A DNA stretch of 64,000 nt from Pseudomonas schmalbachii (lineage in GTDB: Bacteria > Pseudomonadota > Gammaproteobacteria > Pseudomonadales > Pseudomonadaceae): the NCBI RefSeq assembly GCF_017589465.1, contig NZ_JAELYA010000001.1, forward strand, positions 1,054,001 to 1,118,000, in the 5' to 3' direction. How positions within the stretch are numbered: the first letter of the stretch is position 1; the number at the start of each line of letters is the position of its first letter. Below are positions 1 through 9,637 of the stretch, piece by piece. The notes under the pieces are model-generated. The model was not told the origin of the DNA, did not search any database, and saw nothing but the letters and a program-made list of their open reading frames with translations. Position numbers and translations under genes: made by a program.

Positions 1-2561
1 GTGATCCGCCCACCGTGCGCGCCGACCATGCCCTGGCAGATCGCCAGGCCGAGCCCGGTGCCCTGCCCGCCCCGGTCGCCACGGGCGCTGGTGTAGAACA
101 TGTCGAAGATCTTCTCCCGCTCGTGCGCGGGAATCCCCGGCCCCTCGTCGCCGACGCTGAACCGCAGCTCCTCGCCGACCTGTTCGGCGGCGACACGCAG
201 GCGGCCGTGGGGCGGCGAGAAGCGCGCGGCGTTCTCCAGCACGTTGACCAGCGCCTGTTCGATCAGCGCGGCGTGTACGTAGAGCAGCGGCAGGTCCGGC
301 GGCACATGGGTTTCCACCCGGTACGGCGCGACCACCGTGCGCAGGCGGTTGAGCGCGCTGCCGACGATGTCCCCCGGCGCCACCCAGTCGCGTGACAGCT
401 TGAGGCCGCCGTGGCCGAGGCGGGTCATGTCGAGCAGATTCTGGATGTAGCGGTCGAGGCGCTCGGATTCGTCGCGGGTGCTTTCCAGCAGCTCGCGGCG
501 ATCCTCCGCCGGGATCGCCTCGCCGAGAGCCAGCAGGCAGTCGATCGACCCGCGCATGGCAGTAAGCGGCGTACGCAGGTCGTGGCTGACCGAGGCGAGC
601 AAGGCGCTGCGCAGCTGTTCGGTTTCGCCATGCAGGCGGGCGGCTTCCAGGTCCTCCGCCAGTTGCGCGCGGGCCAGCGCCTGGGCCAGCGGCTGGCCAA
701 GCGCGGCGAGCAGGCGGCGGCGCTGGCCGTCCAGCGCCCGGGCATCCAGCGGACGCACGCCGAGCAGCGCCAGCGGTCCCTCCTCCGCCGACAGCGGCAG
801 CCACCACCAGGCGCCGCCCGGCAGGGTGCCGGTGCCCAGTCCCGCCGGCTGGTCGTGCTGCCAGGCCCAGTCGGCGGCGGCGCGCTCCTGCTCGTCGAGC
901 TTGCGCTGCACGCCGGCCTCGACCTTCCATTCGCCGTGCGGACGGCCGAGCAGGCAGATTTCCATGTCCGCCCGGTCGCCCAAGTGCTGCGCGGCGGCCA
1001 CCATCACCGCCTGGCGGTCGGTGGCGGCGGTGAGCTTGCGCGACAGGTCGAGGAGCTGGCCGGTTTCCTCCTGGGTGTCGCGCAGGGCCTGCAGTTGCCG
1101 GCGCTGGCGGGCGGCCAGGTTGCCGGTGAGGCCGGCCATGAGGAGGAAGAACAGCAGGGTCAGCACGTCCTCTTCGCGCTGGATGGTCAGGGAGAAATGC
1201 GGCGGGATGAACAGGAAGTCGTAGGCGATGAACGACAGCACCGCACAGACCAGCGCCGGCCCCTTGCTGCTGCGTACCGCCACCAGCAGCACGGCGGCGA
1301 GGAACACCAGGGAAATGTTCGGCAGCTCCAGCAGGTGCGCCACCCCCCAGGCCAGCGCGCTGGCGCTCGCCGCCGCCACCAGCGCCAGCAGGTAGTCGAG
1401 ATGCGCCGGCTGCTGGCGCACGCGCGGGGGTGGCGAATCCTTCCCGGCCTCGCTGTCCAGCACGCTGATCTCCAGCCCGTCGCCGAGACGCAGCAGGCGC
1501 GCCGCCAGACCGCCGCCGAACAGCCGGCGATACCAGCGCTGCCGGGAGCGTCCCACCAGCAGCAGGCTGGCGCGGCGTTCGCGGGCGTGCTCGATCAGCG
1601 TGCGCGCCACCTCGCCGCCGCGCAGTTGCACCACTTCCCCGCCGAGGCGTTCGGCCAGTTGCTGGGCGTTCTGCAGGCCGAGACGGGTCTGCTCGTCACG
1701 CGACGCGCCGGTCTCGACGCTGACCAGGCTCCACGGCAGATGCCGGCGCTCCGCCACGCGGCTGGCATGGCGCACCAGCCGTTCGCTGTTGCCGCCGCCG
1801 TCCACGCCGACCAGCAGGCGTCCGCGCAACGCCGGCGCTTCGCCGCCCTGCTGGCGGTAGCGGCGCGCCAGATCGGCGTCCACCCGCGCGGCGGCGGTCT
1901 GCATCGCCAGTTCGCGCAGCGCGGTGAGGTTGGTCTGGCTGAAGAAGGCGTCGATGGCCGCGCGCGCCTGCTCCGGCACGTAGACCTTGCCCTCGCGCAG
2001 GCGCTCCAGCAGCTCGCGCGGCGGCAGATCGACCAGCTGCAGCTCGTCGGCCTCCTGCAGCACCCAGTCCGGCACCGTCTCGCGCACCTGCACGCTGGTG
2101 ATGTCGCGCACCTGGTCGTTGAGGCTTTCCAGGTGCTGCACGTTGACCGTGGTGTAGACGTCGATGCCGGCGGCAAGCAGCTCCTGGATGTCCTGCCAGC
2201 GCTTGGCGTGGCGGCTGCCCGGCGCGTTGCTGTGCGCCAGTTCGTCGACCAGCGCCAGTTGCGGCGGATCGCCGAGCAGGCCGTCGAGGTCCATTTCCGC
2301 GAGGCGGATGCCCCGGTATTCGGAACGCAGCAGCGGCTGCTGCGGCAGGCCGGCGAGCAGCGCCTCGGTTTCGGCGCGGCCGTGGGTCTCGACGATGCCG
2401 ACGCGCAGGTCCACACCCTGGCGCAACTGGCTCTGGGCGGCGAGCAGCATGGCGTAGGTCTTGCCCACCCCGGGGGCGGCGCCGAGGAACACCTTGAGAC
2501 GGCCACGGCCGTTGCGCGGCAGCTCGGCGAGCAATGCATCGGCGCGCTTCGGGTCGGTCAT
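1..2561 (-). CDS. kdpD: Osmosensitive K+ channel sensor histidine kinase KdpD (C-terminus beyond window)
   Basis: Sensor kinase that activates KdpE and so the kdp operon when K+ is limiting; inner-membrane protein with a large cytoplasmic N-terminal domain. About 853 codons are visible from the ATG at 2561 and the frame is still open at base 1, so roughly the last 30 residues of a family about 885 long are missing. Seen: Walker A GAAPGVGKT at residues 27-35 of the KdpD N-terminal domain, a UspA-like region and membrane segments in the middle, an H-box with SHDLRTP (His660), and GTGLGLAI of the ATPase domain close to the window edge. It is the last visible gene of kdpFABCD, 30 nt after kdpC. 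kdpE should lie just outside the window. Confidence 0.96.
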   Translation of the reverse strand, partial: MTDPKRADALLAELPRNGRGRLKVFLGAAPGVGKTYAMLLAAQSQLRQGVDLRVGIVETHGRAETEALLAGLPQQPLLRSEYRGIRLAEMDLDGLLGDPPQLALVDELAHSNAPGSRHAKRWQDIQELLAAGIDVYTTVNVQHLESLNDQVRDITSVQVRETVPDWVLQEADELQLVDLPPRELLERLREGKVYVPEQARAAIDAFFSQTNLTALRELAMQTAAARVDADLARRYRQQGGEAPALRGRLLVGVDGGGNSERLVRHASRVAERRHLPWSLVSVETGASRDEQTRLGLQNAQQLAERLGGEVVQLRGGEVARTLIEHARERRASLLLVGRSRQRWYRRLFGGGLAARLLRLGDGLEISVLDSEAGKDSPPPRVRQQPAHLDYLLALVAAASASALAWGVAHLLELPNISLVFLAAVLLVAVRSSKGPALVCAVLSFIAYDFLFIPPHFSLTIQREEDVLTLLFFLLMAGLTGNLAARQRRQLQALRDTQEETGQLLDLSRKLTAATDRQAVMVAAAQHLGDRADMEICLLGRPHGEWKVEAGVQRKLDEQERAAADWAWQHDQPAGLGTGTLPGGAWWWLPLSAEEGPLALLGVRPLDARALDGQRRRLLAALGQPLAQALARAQLAEDLEAARLHGETEQLRSALLASVSHDLRTPLTAMRGSIDCLLALGEAIPAEDRRELLESTRDESERLDRYIQNLLDMTRLGHGGLKLSRDWVAPGDIVGSALNRLRTVVAPYRVETHVPPDLPLLYVHAALIEQALVNVLENAARFSPPHGRLRVAAEQVGEELRFSVGDEGPGIPAHEREKIFDMFYTSARGDRGGQGTGLGLAICQGMVGAHGGRI

Positions 2562-2591
2562 GCGCAACTCCTTTTCGCAATCGACGGCATT

Positions 2592-3137
2592 CTAGTGCAG
2601 AGCGGCCAGAGCCATGTTCAGCGCCAGCACATTGACCACCGCCGGCCCCACCAGCGGCCGCTCGGTGTGCGCCTCGACCAGACGCTCCAAGGTGGCGGCC
2701 GGCAGCTTGCGCGCGGCGGCGATACGCGGCACCTGGTACAGCGCGGCGGCGGGCGGCAGTTGCGGGTCGAGGCCGCTGGCGGAGGTGGTCACCAACGCCT
2801 GCGGAACTGGCTGGCCGTTCACCGCTTCAGCGGCGGAGTCCTTGCCGATCCGTGCGACCAGGGTCGGATTGCCCGGCGCGAGGTTGCTGGCGGCGCTGGC
2901 AACCGTGGCGAAATCGCTGGCCGAGGGACGCGAGTGGAACCATTCGGCGCCTTCGAACTTCTGCGCGATCAACGCGGAACCACGGACCTTGCCCTGCTCG
3001 TCGCGGACCAGGCTGCCGTTGGCCTGCTCATGGAAAGCCACCTGGGCGATGGCGGTGACCGCCAGCGGATAGGCGACGCCGGTGATAAGAGTGAGCATCG
3101 CCAGGGCGCCGAGGGCGGGGCGGATGTGTTTGAGCAT
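2592..3137 (-). CDS. kdpC: Potassium-transporting ATPase subunit KdpC
   Basis: Small periplasm-facing subunit of the KdpFABC K+ pump that stabilises the complex and raises ATP affinity. It has 181 residues, usual for the family. One N-terminal transmembrane helix (about residues 7-35) is followed by a soluble domain rich in KdpC signatures, such as the GSALIAQKF stretch and [12 protein letters not shown] near the middle. The start ATG at 3137 has GGAGAAAC upstream. It is separated from kdpB by a 203-nt gap full of palindromic repeats, which is odd because kdpB and kdpC normally almost touch. Confidence 0.96.
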   Translation of the reverse strand: MLKHIRPALGALAMLTLITGVAYPLAVTAIAQVAFHEQANGSLVRDEQGKVRGSALIAQKFEGAEWFHSRPSASDFATVASAASNLAPGNPTLVARIGKDSAAEAVNGQPVPQALVTTSASGLDPQLPPAAALYQVPRIAAARKLPAATLERLVEAHTERPLVGPAVVNVLALNMALAALH

Positions 3138-3169
3138 GGTGTTTCTCCTTCGGTAATCGAGGTGGGTTT

Positions 3170-3290
3170 CCCCTCACCCCTGCCCTCTCCCGGGGGGAGA
3201 GGGGGTTGTTCGGTGCAGCCTGATACGTCGTACCAACCGGCCACTTCGTACAGTCCCCTCTCCCTCCGGGAGAGGGTTAGGGTGAGGGGG
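3170..3290. repeat. Pair of REP-like palindromes between kdpB and kdpC
   Basis: The left block (about 3170-3206) reads CCCTCACCCC then CCCTCTCCC and GGGGAGAGGG. The right block (about 3255-3290) reads CCCTCTCCCTCCGGGAGAGG followed by GGTGAGGGGG. Each block is a hairpin and the two blocks also pair with each other as an inverted repeat. The same motif recurs at 25942-25986. Just beyond, 3301-3330 holds part of another repeat (GGATGGGTTGAGCGCAGCG) seen complete at 15262-15334. These resemble intergenic REP-type elements of pseudomonads. Confidence 0.8.
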
Positions 3291-3340
3291 CCAGTCCGTG
3301 GGATGGGTTGAGCGCAGCGATACCCATGCCGTCCCAGGAA

Positions 3341-5401
3341 TCACGCCAACCCCACCGCCGTCAGCAGCATGTCGATGACCTTGATCCCCACGAACGGCGC
3401 CACCAGCCCGCCCACGCCGTAGATCAGCAGGTTCCTCCGCAGCAGATGCATCGCATCCGTCGCCTGCACCCGCACTCCGCGCAGGGCGAGCGGAATCAGC
3501 GCGACGATGATCAGCGCGTTGAACACGATGGCCGAGAGGATCGCGCTCTGCGGACTTTCCAGACGCATCAGGTTGAGCACATCGAGCTGCGGGTAGATGC
3601 CGACGAACAGCGCCGGCAGGATGGCGAAGTACTTGGCCACGTCGTTGGCCACCGAGAAGGTGGTCAGCGCGCCGCGGGTCACCAGCAGTTCCTTGCCGAC
3701 CTGCACCACGTCGAGCAGCTTGGTCGGGTCGCTGTCCAGGTCCACCAGGTTGGCCGCCTCGCGCGCCGCCTGGGTGCCGTCGTTCATCGCCAGGCCGACG
3801 TCGGCCTGGGCCAGCGCCGGGGCATCGTTGGCGCCGTCGCCGCACATCGCCACCATGCGGCCGTCGCCCTGTTCCTGGCGGATGCGCGCCAGCTTCTTCT
3901 CCGGAGTGGCCTCGGCGATCACGTCGTCCACCCCGGCCTCGGCGGCGATGGCCGCGGCGGTCAGCGGGTTGTCGCCGGTCACCATCACGGTGCGGATACC
4001 CAGTTTGCGCAGTTCGGCGAAGCGCTCGCGAATGCCCGGCTTGACCACGTCCTTCAGGTGGATGGCGCCCAGCAGCCTGCCGTCGGCGACCACCAGCAGC
4101 GGCGTGCCGCCACTCTGGGCGATGCGCTCGACTTCGCGCGCCAGGGCTTCCGGCATGTCGTTACGCTCACGGCCGATGAAGGCCAGCGCCGCATCCACCG
4201 CGCCCTTGCGGTAGACCCGGCCATCGACGTCGACGCCGGACAGACGGGTTTCCGCGGTGAAGGCGATGGGAGTCAGGTGCTCGCGCGGCGGTTCCTCGAC
4301 GGCATGCTGGCCGCGCAGGTATTCGACGATGGACTTGCCTTCCGGCGTGTCGTCGGCCAGCGAGGCCAGCAGCGCGCCCTCGGCCAGTTCGCGGCTGCCG
4401 ACGCCCGGCGCGGCATGCAGCGCGCTGCAGCGGCGGTTGCCGAAGGTGATGGTGCCGGTCTTGTCCAGCAGCAGCACCTGCACGTCGCCCGCCGCCTCCA
4501 CCGCGCGGCCGGACTTGGCGATCACGTTCAGCCGCACCAGCCGGTCCATGCCGGCGATGCCGATGGCCGAGAGCAGCCCGCCGATGGTGGTCGGGATCAG
4601 CGTCACCAGCAGCGCCACCAGGAACACCAGCGGCAGGTCGCCGCCGGCGAACAGGGCGAACGGCTTCAGGGTCACCACCACCAGCAGGAAGATCAGGGTG
4701 AGGCCGATCAGCAGGATGTCCAGCGCCACCTCGTTCGGCGTCTTCTGCCGCTTGGCGCCTTCCACCAGGGCGATCATGCGGTCGAGGGTCGACTCGCCGG
4801 GGTTGGCGGTGATCTTCACGATCAGCCAGTCGGACACCAGCCGGGTATTGCCGGTGACCGCCGAACGGTCGCCGCCGGACTCGCGGATCACCGGCGCGGA
4901 TTCGCCGGTGATGGCCGCCTCGTTGACCGCCGCGACGCCTTCGATCACCTCGCCGTCGCCGGGGATCAGCTCGCCGGCCGTCACCCGCACCACGTCGCCC
5001 TTGCGCAGGGCGCTGGCGGCGACCTTCTCGTAGCTGCCGTCGGCCGTGCGGCGCAGCGCCTGCAAGCCCTGGGTGCCGGCCTTGAGGCTGTCGGCGCGGG
5101 CCTTGCCACGGCCTTCGGCGATGGCTTCGGCGAAGTTGGCGAACAGCACGGTGAACCACAGCCAGACGGCGATCTGCGCGGCGACCAGGGTCGGCACCGC
5201 ATCGCCGCCGGCGAAGCACAGCACCGTGGTGAGGATGGCGGTCAGCTCGACCACCAGCATCACCGGCGCGCGCTGCAACTGGCGCGGGTCGAGCTTGACG
5301 AAGGCCTGCAGCAACGCCGGTTTCCACAGCGCGGCGAAGGTGGTGGCGGGACGTTTTCCGCTGGCATGGGCGCCTTGCAGCGCCGGGCTCTGGGCATTCA
5401 T
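3341..5401 (-). CDS. kdpB: Potassium-transporting P-type ATPase KdpB
   Basis: Catalytic ATPase subunit of the Kdp K+ pump. It has 686 residues with the start ATG at 5401 (MNAQSPALQ). The phosphorylation motif DKTGT places the phosphoryl-accepting aspartate at Asp313. Further P-type ATPase signatures are TGES in the actuator domain and [10 protein letters not shown] in the hinge region. Hydrophobic helices occur around the start, middle ([16 protein letters not shown]) and C-terminus. The start lies 11 nt after the kdpA stop, consistent with operon co-translation. Confidence 0.98.
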   Translation of the reverse strand: MNAQSPALQGAHASGKRPATTFAALWKPALLQAFVKLDPRQLQRAPVMLVVELTAILTTVLCFAGGDAVPTLVAAQIAVWLWFTVLFANFAEAIAEGRGKARADSLKAGTQGLQALRRTADGSYEKVAASALRKGDVVRVTAGELIPGDGEVIEGVAAVNEAAITGESAPVIRESGGDRSAVTGNTRLVSDWLIVKITANPGESTLDRMIALVEGAKRQKTPNEVALDILLIGLTLIFLLVVVTLKPFALFAGGDLPLVFLVALLVTLIPTTIGGLLSAIGIAGMDRLVRLNVIAKSGRAVEAAGDVQVLLLDKTGTITFGNRRCSALHAAPGVGSRELAEGALLASLADDTPEGKSIVEYLRGQHAVEEPPREHLTPIAFTAETRLSGVDVDGRVYRKGAVDAALAFIGRERNDMPEALAREVERIAQSGGTPLLVVADGRLLGAIHLKDVVKPGIRERFAELRKLGIRTVMVTGDNPLTAAAIAAEAGVDDVIAEATPEKKLARIRQEQGDGRMVAMCGDGANDAPALAQADVGLAMNDGTQAAREAANLVDLDSDPTKLLDVVQVGKELLVTRGALTTFSVANDVAKYFAILPALFVGIYPQLDVLNLMRLESPQSAILSAIVFNALIIVALIPLALRGVRVQATDAMHLLRRNLLIYGVGGLVAPFVGIKVIDMLLTAVGLA

Positions 5402-5412
5402 GGGCGGGCTCC

Positions 5413-7107
5413 TCAGAAGCCGAGGGTCAGGTGGTCGGCGATCGGGCCGAGCACCAGGGTGGGCAGGAAGTTCAGGCCGCCGACCAGCAGGATGGTCGCG
5501 GTGAGCAGGCTGACGAACAGCAGGCCGTGGGTCGGGAAGCTGTTCGGCCCCGGCGGCGTGGCCTTCTTCGCCGCCAGGCTGCCGGCGATGGCCAGCACCG
5601 GGACGATGTAGCCGAAGCGGCCGATCAGCATGGCCAGGGCGATCATCAGGTTGTGGAACGGCGTGTTGGCGCCGAAGCCGGCGAAGGCCGAGCCGTTGTT
5701 CGCCGCGCCCGAGGTGTAGGCGTAGAGCAACTGGCTGAAGCCGTGGGCGCCCGGGTTGCTCACCGAGGCCGCCGGCCCCGGCAGGCTGGCGGCGATGGCG
5801 CCGAGCACCAGCACGCCGACCGGCATCACCAGCAGGGTGGCGACCAGCAGGCGGACTTCCTTCGCTTCGAGTTTCTTGCCGAGGTATTCCGGGGTGCGCC
5901 CGACCATCAGCCCGGCGAGGAACACGGCGATCAGGACGAACAGCAGCATGCCGTAGAGCCCCGCGCCGACGCCGCCGAACACCACCTCGCCGAGCATCAT
6001 GTTGCTCAGCGCGACCATGCCGGAGAGCGGGTTGAGGCTGTCGTGCATGGCGTTCACCGAGCCGTTCGAGGCGGCCGTGGTGGTCACCGCCCAGAGCACG
6101 CTGGCGGTAGTGCCGAAGCGACTGTCCTTGCCCTCCAGCGGCGCGCCCTGCTCCACCGGCAGCGCGGCCAGCGCCGGGTTCGGCTGGTGTTCGGCCCACA
6201 GCGCCGCGCCCAGGCCGATGAGGAACAGCGCCAGCATGCAGCCGAGGATCGCGCGGCTCTGGCGCAGGTCCTTCACGTAATGGCCGAAGGTGAACACCAG
6301 CGCCGCCGGGATCAGGATGATCGACGCCAGCTCGAACAGGTTGCTCCAGGCCGTGGGGTTCTCGAACGGGTGCGCCGAGTTCACGCCGAAGAAGCCGCCG
6401 CCGTTGGTTCCGAGCTGCTTGATGGCGATCTGGCTGGCCGCCGGGCCGAGCGGGATGCTCTGTTCGGCGCCCTGCAGGGTGGTGGCGTGGGCGTAGTCGA
6501 GGAAGGTCTGCGGCACGCCCTGCCAGACCAGCAGCAACGCCAGCAACAGGCACAGCGGCAGCAGGCCGTAGAGGGTCGCGCGGGTCAGGTCGACCCAGAA
6601 GTTGCCGAGGTTGTGCGTCGACTTGCGCGCAATGCCGCGCGCCAGCGCCACCAGCACGGCCAGGCCAACGGCGGCGCTGACGAAGTTCTGCACGGTCAGC
6701 CCGGCCATCTGGCTCAGGTAACTCAGCGACGCCTCGCCGCTGTAGGCCTGCCAGTTGGTGTTGGTGACGAAGCTGACGGCGGTGTTCAGTGCCAGCGTCC
6801 ACTCCAGCCCCGGCAGGTGCTGCGGATTGAGCGGCAGCGAGCCCTGCAGCAAGAGAATGGCGAACAGCGCCGCCAGCCCGGCCAGGTTGAACGCCAGCAG
6901 GGCCAGGGTGTAGGTCTTCCAGTCCTGTTCGCGCTCCGGGTCGATGCCGCAGGCCCGGTAGACCAGGCGCTCGGCCGGCAGCAGCAGCGGGCTGAGGAAC
7001 GTCCTCTGTCCCTCCATGACCTTGTAGAAGAAACGCCCGAGGAATGGCGCCGGCAGCAGCACCAGCGCGAGGAAGGCCAGGATCAGCAGGATGTCGTGGC
7101 TGTTCAT
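5413..7107 (-). CDS. kdpA: Potassium-transporting ATPase K+-binding subunit KdpA
   Basis: Membrane subunit that forms the selectivity filter and K+ pathway, related to KtrB/TrkH channels. It has 564 residues starting at the ATG at 7107 ([10 protein letters not shown]), with about ten hydrophobic helices. Filter-type loops are visible, including [11 protein letters not shown] and [19 protein letters not shown]. The frame stays open upstream of this ATG, but kdpF and the usual N-terminus fix the start. The gap to kdpF is 8 nt. Confidence 0.97.
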   Translation of the reverse strand: MNSHDILLILAFLALVLLPAPFLGRFFYKVMEGQRTFLSPLLLPAERLVYRACGIDPEREQDWKTYTLALLAFNLAGLAALFAILLLQGSLPLNPQHLPGLEWTLALNTAVSFVTNTNWQAYSGEASLSYLSQMAGLTVQNFVSAAVGLAVLVALARGIARKSTHNLGNFWVDLTRATLYGLLPLCLLLALLLVWQGVPQTFLDYAHATTLQGAEQSIPLGPAASQIAIKQLGTNGGGFFGVNSAHPFENPTAWSNLFELASIILIPAALVFTFGHYVKDLRQSRAILGCMLALFLIGLGAALWAEHQPNPALAALPVEQGAPLEGKDSRFGTTASVLWAVTTTAASNGSVNAMHDSLNPLSGMVALSNMMLGEVVFGGVGAGLYGMLLFVLIAVFLAGLMVGRTPEYLGKKLEAKEVRLLVATLLVMPVGVLVLGAIAASLPGPAASVSNPGAHGFSQLLYAYTSGAANNGSAFAGFGANTPFHNLMIALAMLIGRFGYIVPVLAIAGSLAAKKATPPGPNSFPTHGLLFVSLLTATILLVGGLNFLPTLVLGPIADHLTLGF

Positions 7108-7115
7108 GGCGGCCC

Positions 7116-7205
7116 CTAGTTGCGGTCGGCGCGCAGCAGCGCCACCAGCAGGTAGATGAATAGTCCCGTGGCGAGCAGCAGGGACACCCCGTCGAGAACG
7201 CTCAT
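7116..7205 (-). CDS. kdpF: Kdp complex small membrane subunit KdpF
   Basis: A 29-residue single-helix peptide, [20 protein letters not shown] with a short charged tail, matching KdpF in size, hydrophobic pattern and position as first gene of the kdp operon. KdpF stabilises the KdpABC complex in the membrane. An RBS-like GGAGAAG lies just upstream of the ATG at 7205. Confidence 0.92.
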   Translation of the reverse strand: MSVLDGVSLLLATGLFIYLLVALLRADRN

Positions 7206-7330
7206 GGCTCTTCTCCTTGCGCAGGCGTGATTTCGATGGGGCCAGTGTCCGGCGCAGAGGCGTAAAGGAGCGATTGGCCGGCGGTGGGGGCGGCATAAAG
7301 AAAGCGTAAAGAGTGGTGGTGCCAAACTCG

Positions 7331-7389
7331 TAGGGCGGGTGCAACCCGCCACGATTGCGAACCGTTCTGGCGGGTTGCACCCGCCCTAC
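7331..7389. repeat. Palindromic repeat TAGGGCGGGTGCAACCCGCC, copy 1
   Basis: Inverted repeat with 20-nt arms: TAGGGCGGGTGCAACCCGCC at 7331-7350 and its near-perfect complement at 7370-7389. Further copies lie at 21421-21476 and 34123-34174, always intergenic. Confidence 0.85.
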
Positions 7390-7521
7390 GTATTGGCGAT
7401 CAACTGTGCTCGCCGGCTGCTAAGAGGGGGGCAATGCACTCCGGATCGCCAGCAAGCTGGCTCCTAAAAAAGCGAGCGGTTGCGCCCTCTTTCCAACTGC
7501 CCTACCCTTGCCGAACAAATT

Positions 7522-7538
7522 CATCCGATGATTGGATG
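7522..7538. promoter_or_regulatory. Candidate GntR operator
   Basis: CATCC-N7-GGATG inverted repeat ending 7 nt before the GntR start codon at 7546. This position suits autorepression, which is common for FCD-type GntR regulators. Assignment is by position and symmetry only. Confidence 0.45.
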
Positions 7539-7545
7539 TCTGATC

Positions 7546-8196
7546 ATGTCCACCATTCCCCTGAAACGCTCCCTGGTCGATATCGCCCTGGAGCAGATCC
7601 GCCAGCGCATCGACACCGGCATCTGGCCCCTCGGCCAGCGCCTGCCGCCCGAACCGGAACTCGCCGAGGTGCTCGGCATGAGCCGCAATACCGTGCGCGA
7701 GGCGGTGCGCGTGCTGACCTTCTCCGGCGTGCTGGAAGTGCGCCAGGGTGACGGCACCTACGTACGCGCCTGCGCCGATCCGCTGGGCACCATGCTGGCG
7801 CTGGCGCGCAGCCCGGTGGAGCACACCCTGGAAGCGCGCGCGATGATCGAGGTGGAAGCCGCCCGGCTGGCCGCCCTGCGGCGCACCGACGACGACCTGC
7901 TGGCGCTGCGCGAGGCCCTCGCCGCCTCCAGCGTGCGCCATGGCAAGGATGACCTGCAGGACTACATCGACCACGACCTGGTGTTCCACCAGCGGGTGGT
8001 CGACAGCGCGCACAACCCGGTGCTGAGCGAGCTGTACCGCTACTTCTCGCGGGCCGTGCGTGCCGGACTGGAGCACACCATTGGCGACCCGCAGCGCGAA
8101 CAGCCGGATTTCGACCTGCACCGGCAGATGCTCGATGCCATCGAGCGCGGCGATGCCGATGCGGCGGCCGCGGCGAATCGTGCCCTGCTGATCTGA
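7546..8196 (+). CDS. GntR family (FCD subfamily) transcriptional regulator
   Basis: DNA-binding regulator of 216 residues from the ATG at 7546 (MSTIPLKRSL). An upstream in-frame ATG at 7480 would add 22 residues unlike the family and run through the candidate operator. The N-terminal winged helix has the typical LPPEPELAEVLGMSRNTVRE stretch (about residues 32-51), and the all-helical FCD ligand-binding domain follows, with HDLVFHQRVV. It sits 33 nt upstream of a CynX/NimT-type MFS gene on the same strand and probably controls it. The ligand cannot be read from the sequence. Confidence 0.9.
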   Translation: MSTIPLKRSLVDIALEQIRQRIDTGIWPLGQRLPPEPELAEVLGMSRNTVREAVRVLTFSGVLEVRQGDGTYVRACADPLGTMLALARSPVEHTLEARAMIEVEAARLAALRRTDDDLLALREALAASSVRHGKDDLQDYIDHDLVFHQRVVDSAHNPVLSELYRYFSRAVRAGLEHTIGDPQREQPDFDLHRQMLDAIERGDADAAAAANRALLI

Positions 8197-8229
8197 TCCC
8201 TTCCTTTTCTGCCTTGCGAAACCCTGCCC

Positions 8230-9486
8230 ATGTCCAGTTTTCCCCACGAGAATCCCGGCGAAGAACTGCTGATCGACGCCGAAATCGATGACGCACCGCA
8301 GCCGGCGCACATCCCGAGCAGCCCCTGGCTGCTGCTGACCGGGCTGATCCTGGTCGCCCTCAACCTGCGCCCGGCGCTGTCCAGCCTGGCGCCGATGCTC
8401 AAGATGGTGCGCGAAAGCACCGGGCTGTCCGGCGCCGCGGCGGGCCTGCTGACCACCCTGCCGGTGCTCTGCCTCGGCCTGTTCGCACCGCTGGCGCCGG
8501 TCCTGGCGCGGCGTCTGGGCGCCGAGCGCACGGTGCTGCTGATCCTCCTGGCGCTGGCCGGCGGCATCGTCCTGCGCAGCCTGTTCCCGGTGTTCGGCCT
8601 GTTCGCCGGGAGCATCCTGGCGGGCGCCAGCATCGGCATCATCGGCGTGCTGCTGCCGGGGATCGTCAAGCGCGACTTTCCCGCCCACGCCGGGGTAATG
8701 ACCGGGGTCTACACCATGGCCCTGTGCCTCGGTGCGGCGCTGGCCGCCGGTGCGACGGTGCCGCTGGGCAAGCTGATGGACGACAGCTGGCAACTGGCGC
8801 TGGCCTTCTGGGCGGTGCCGGCGATCCTCGCCGCGCTGGTCTGGCTGCCGCAAGCGCGCACCGGCCACCACGCGCACCGCCAGGTCCACCGGGTCAGCGG
8901 CCTGTGGCGCGATCCGCTGGCCTGGCAGGTGACGCTGTACATGGGCCTGCAGTCATCGCTGGCCTACATCGTCTTCGGCTGGCTGCCGTCGATCCTCATC
9001 GACCGCGGCCTGACGCCCACGGAAGCCGGGCTGGTGCTGTCCGGCTCGGTGATGGTGCAGCTGGGCAGCGCGCTGGCCGCGCCCTGGCTGGCGACCCGTG
9101 GCCGCGACCAGAGGCCGGCGGTGGTGATCGTCATGCTCCTGACCCTCGCCGGCCTGCTCGGCATGCTCTACGCGCCGCTGTCCGGCATCTGGGGCTGGGC
9201 AGTGGTGCTCGGCCTCGGCCAGGGCGCCACCTTCAGCATCGCCCTGGCGCTGATCGTGCTGCGCGCGCGGGACGCCCACGTCGCCGCCAGCCTGTCGGGC
9301 ATGGCGCAGGGCGTGGGCTATACGCTGGCGGCGCTGGGTCCGTTCCTGGTCGGCGTGGTGCACGACCTGACCGACGGCTGGAACGCCGTCGGCGTGATCT
9401 TCGTGGTGGTCACCCTGGGCGCCATCGCCGCGGGCCTCGGCGCCGGGCGCAACAGGCTGGTGCGGGCGCACAGCGAGCAGATCTAA
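8230..9486 (+). CDS. MFS transporter, CynX/NimT family
   Basis: Inner-membrane carrier of 418 residues with about 12 hydrophobic helices. The NLRPALSSLAPML segment after the first helix and the overall layout match the CynX/NimT branch of the major facilitator superfamily, which includes cyanate and 2-nitroimidazole carriers. A 35-residue acidic N-terminal tail precedes the first helix. It is likely co-transcribed with the GntR gene 33 nt upstream. The substrate is unknown. Confidence 0.88.
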   Translation: MSSFPHENPGEELLIDAEIDDAPQPAHIPSSPWLLLTGLILVALNLRPALSSLAPMLKMVRESTGLSGAAAGLLTTLPVLCLGLFAPLAPVLARRLGAERTVLLILLALAGGIVLRSLFPVFGLFAGSILAGASIGIIGVLLPGIVKRDFPAHAGVMTGVYTMALCLGAALAAGATVPLGKLMDDSWQLALAFWAVPAILAALVWLPQARTGHHAHRQVHRVSGLWRDPLAWQVTLYMGLQSSLAYIVFGWLPSILIDRGLTPTEAGLVLSGSVMVQLGSALAAPWLATRGRDQRPAVVIVMLLTLAGLLGMLYAPLSGIWGWAVVLGLGQGATFSIALALIVLRARDAHVAASLSGMAQGVGYTLAALGPFLVGVVHDLTDGWNAVGVIFVVVTLGAIAAGLGAGRNRLVRAHSEQI

Positions 9487-9491
9487 CCTGC

Positions 9492-9637
9492 TCAGAACCT
9501 GTCCATGATCTGCTGCGCGTCGGCATAACTGCGTTGAAAACGGGCTCGGGATGCTCATTTACTGCGTGTAAACTCCGCTCCCTCGCCCGTTTTCGCCTTG
9601 TTCTGCTCTAGCTCGCGAGATCGTGAACAGGTTCTCA
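9492..9637. repeat. 146-bp imperfect palindrome (MITE-like element)
   Basis: Terminal inverted repeats of 20 nt lie at 9492-9511 (TCAGAACCTGTCCATGATCT) and 9618-9637, which reads TGAGAACCTGTTCACGATCT on the other strand. An inner inverted repeat, GCGTTGAAAACGGGCTCGGG versus CCCTCGCCCGTTTTCGCC, fills the middle. It has no coding capacity. The last three bases of the right end supply the stop codon of the minus-strand AI-2E-family gene. Confidence 0.75.

Larger units (their letters stand above)
7206..7545. other. 340-bp intergenic region between kdpF and a GntR gene
   Basis: The region holds the kdp promoter side on the minus strand, a palindromic repeat (7331-7389) and, near 7522-7538, a probable regulator operator for the rightward gene. 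Read on the minus strand, 7294-7310 gives TTTACGCTTTCTTTATG. This T-rich stretch is of the kind KdpE recognises in enterobacteria and is a weak candidate KdpE site. No further coding potential was recognised. Confidence 0.5.

Noticed and set aside
411-3311. A 966-codon open frame on the plus strand
   Set aside because: It lies antisense to kdpD and kdpC, is rich in Gln/Arg/His/Ala as expected of a complement frame in GC-rich DNA, and matches no family.
3308-7119. Long plus-strand open frames over kdpB and kdpA
   Set aside because: Antisense shadows of genuine kdp genes; composition is arginine, glutamine and histidine rich without domains.
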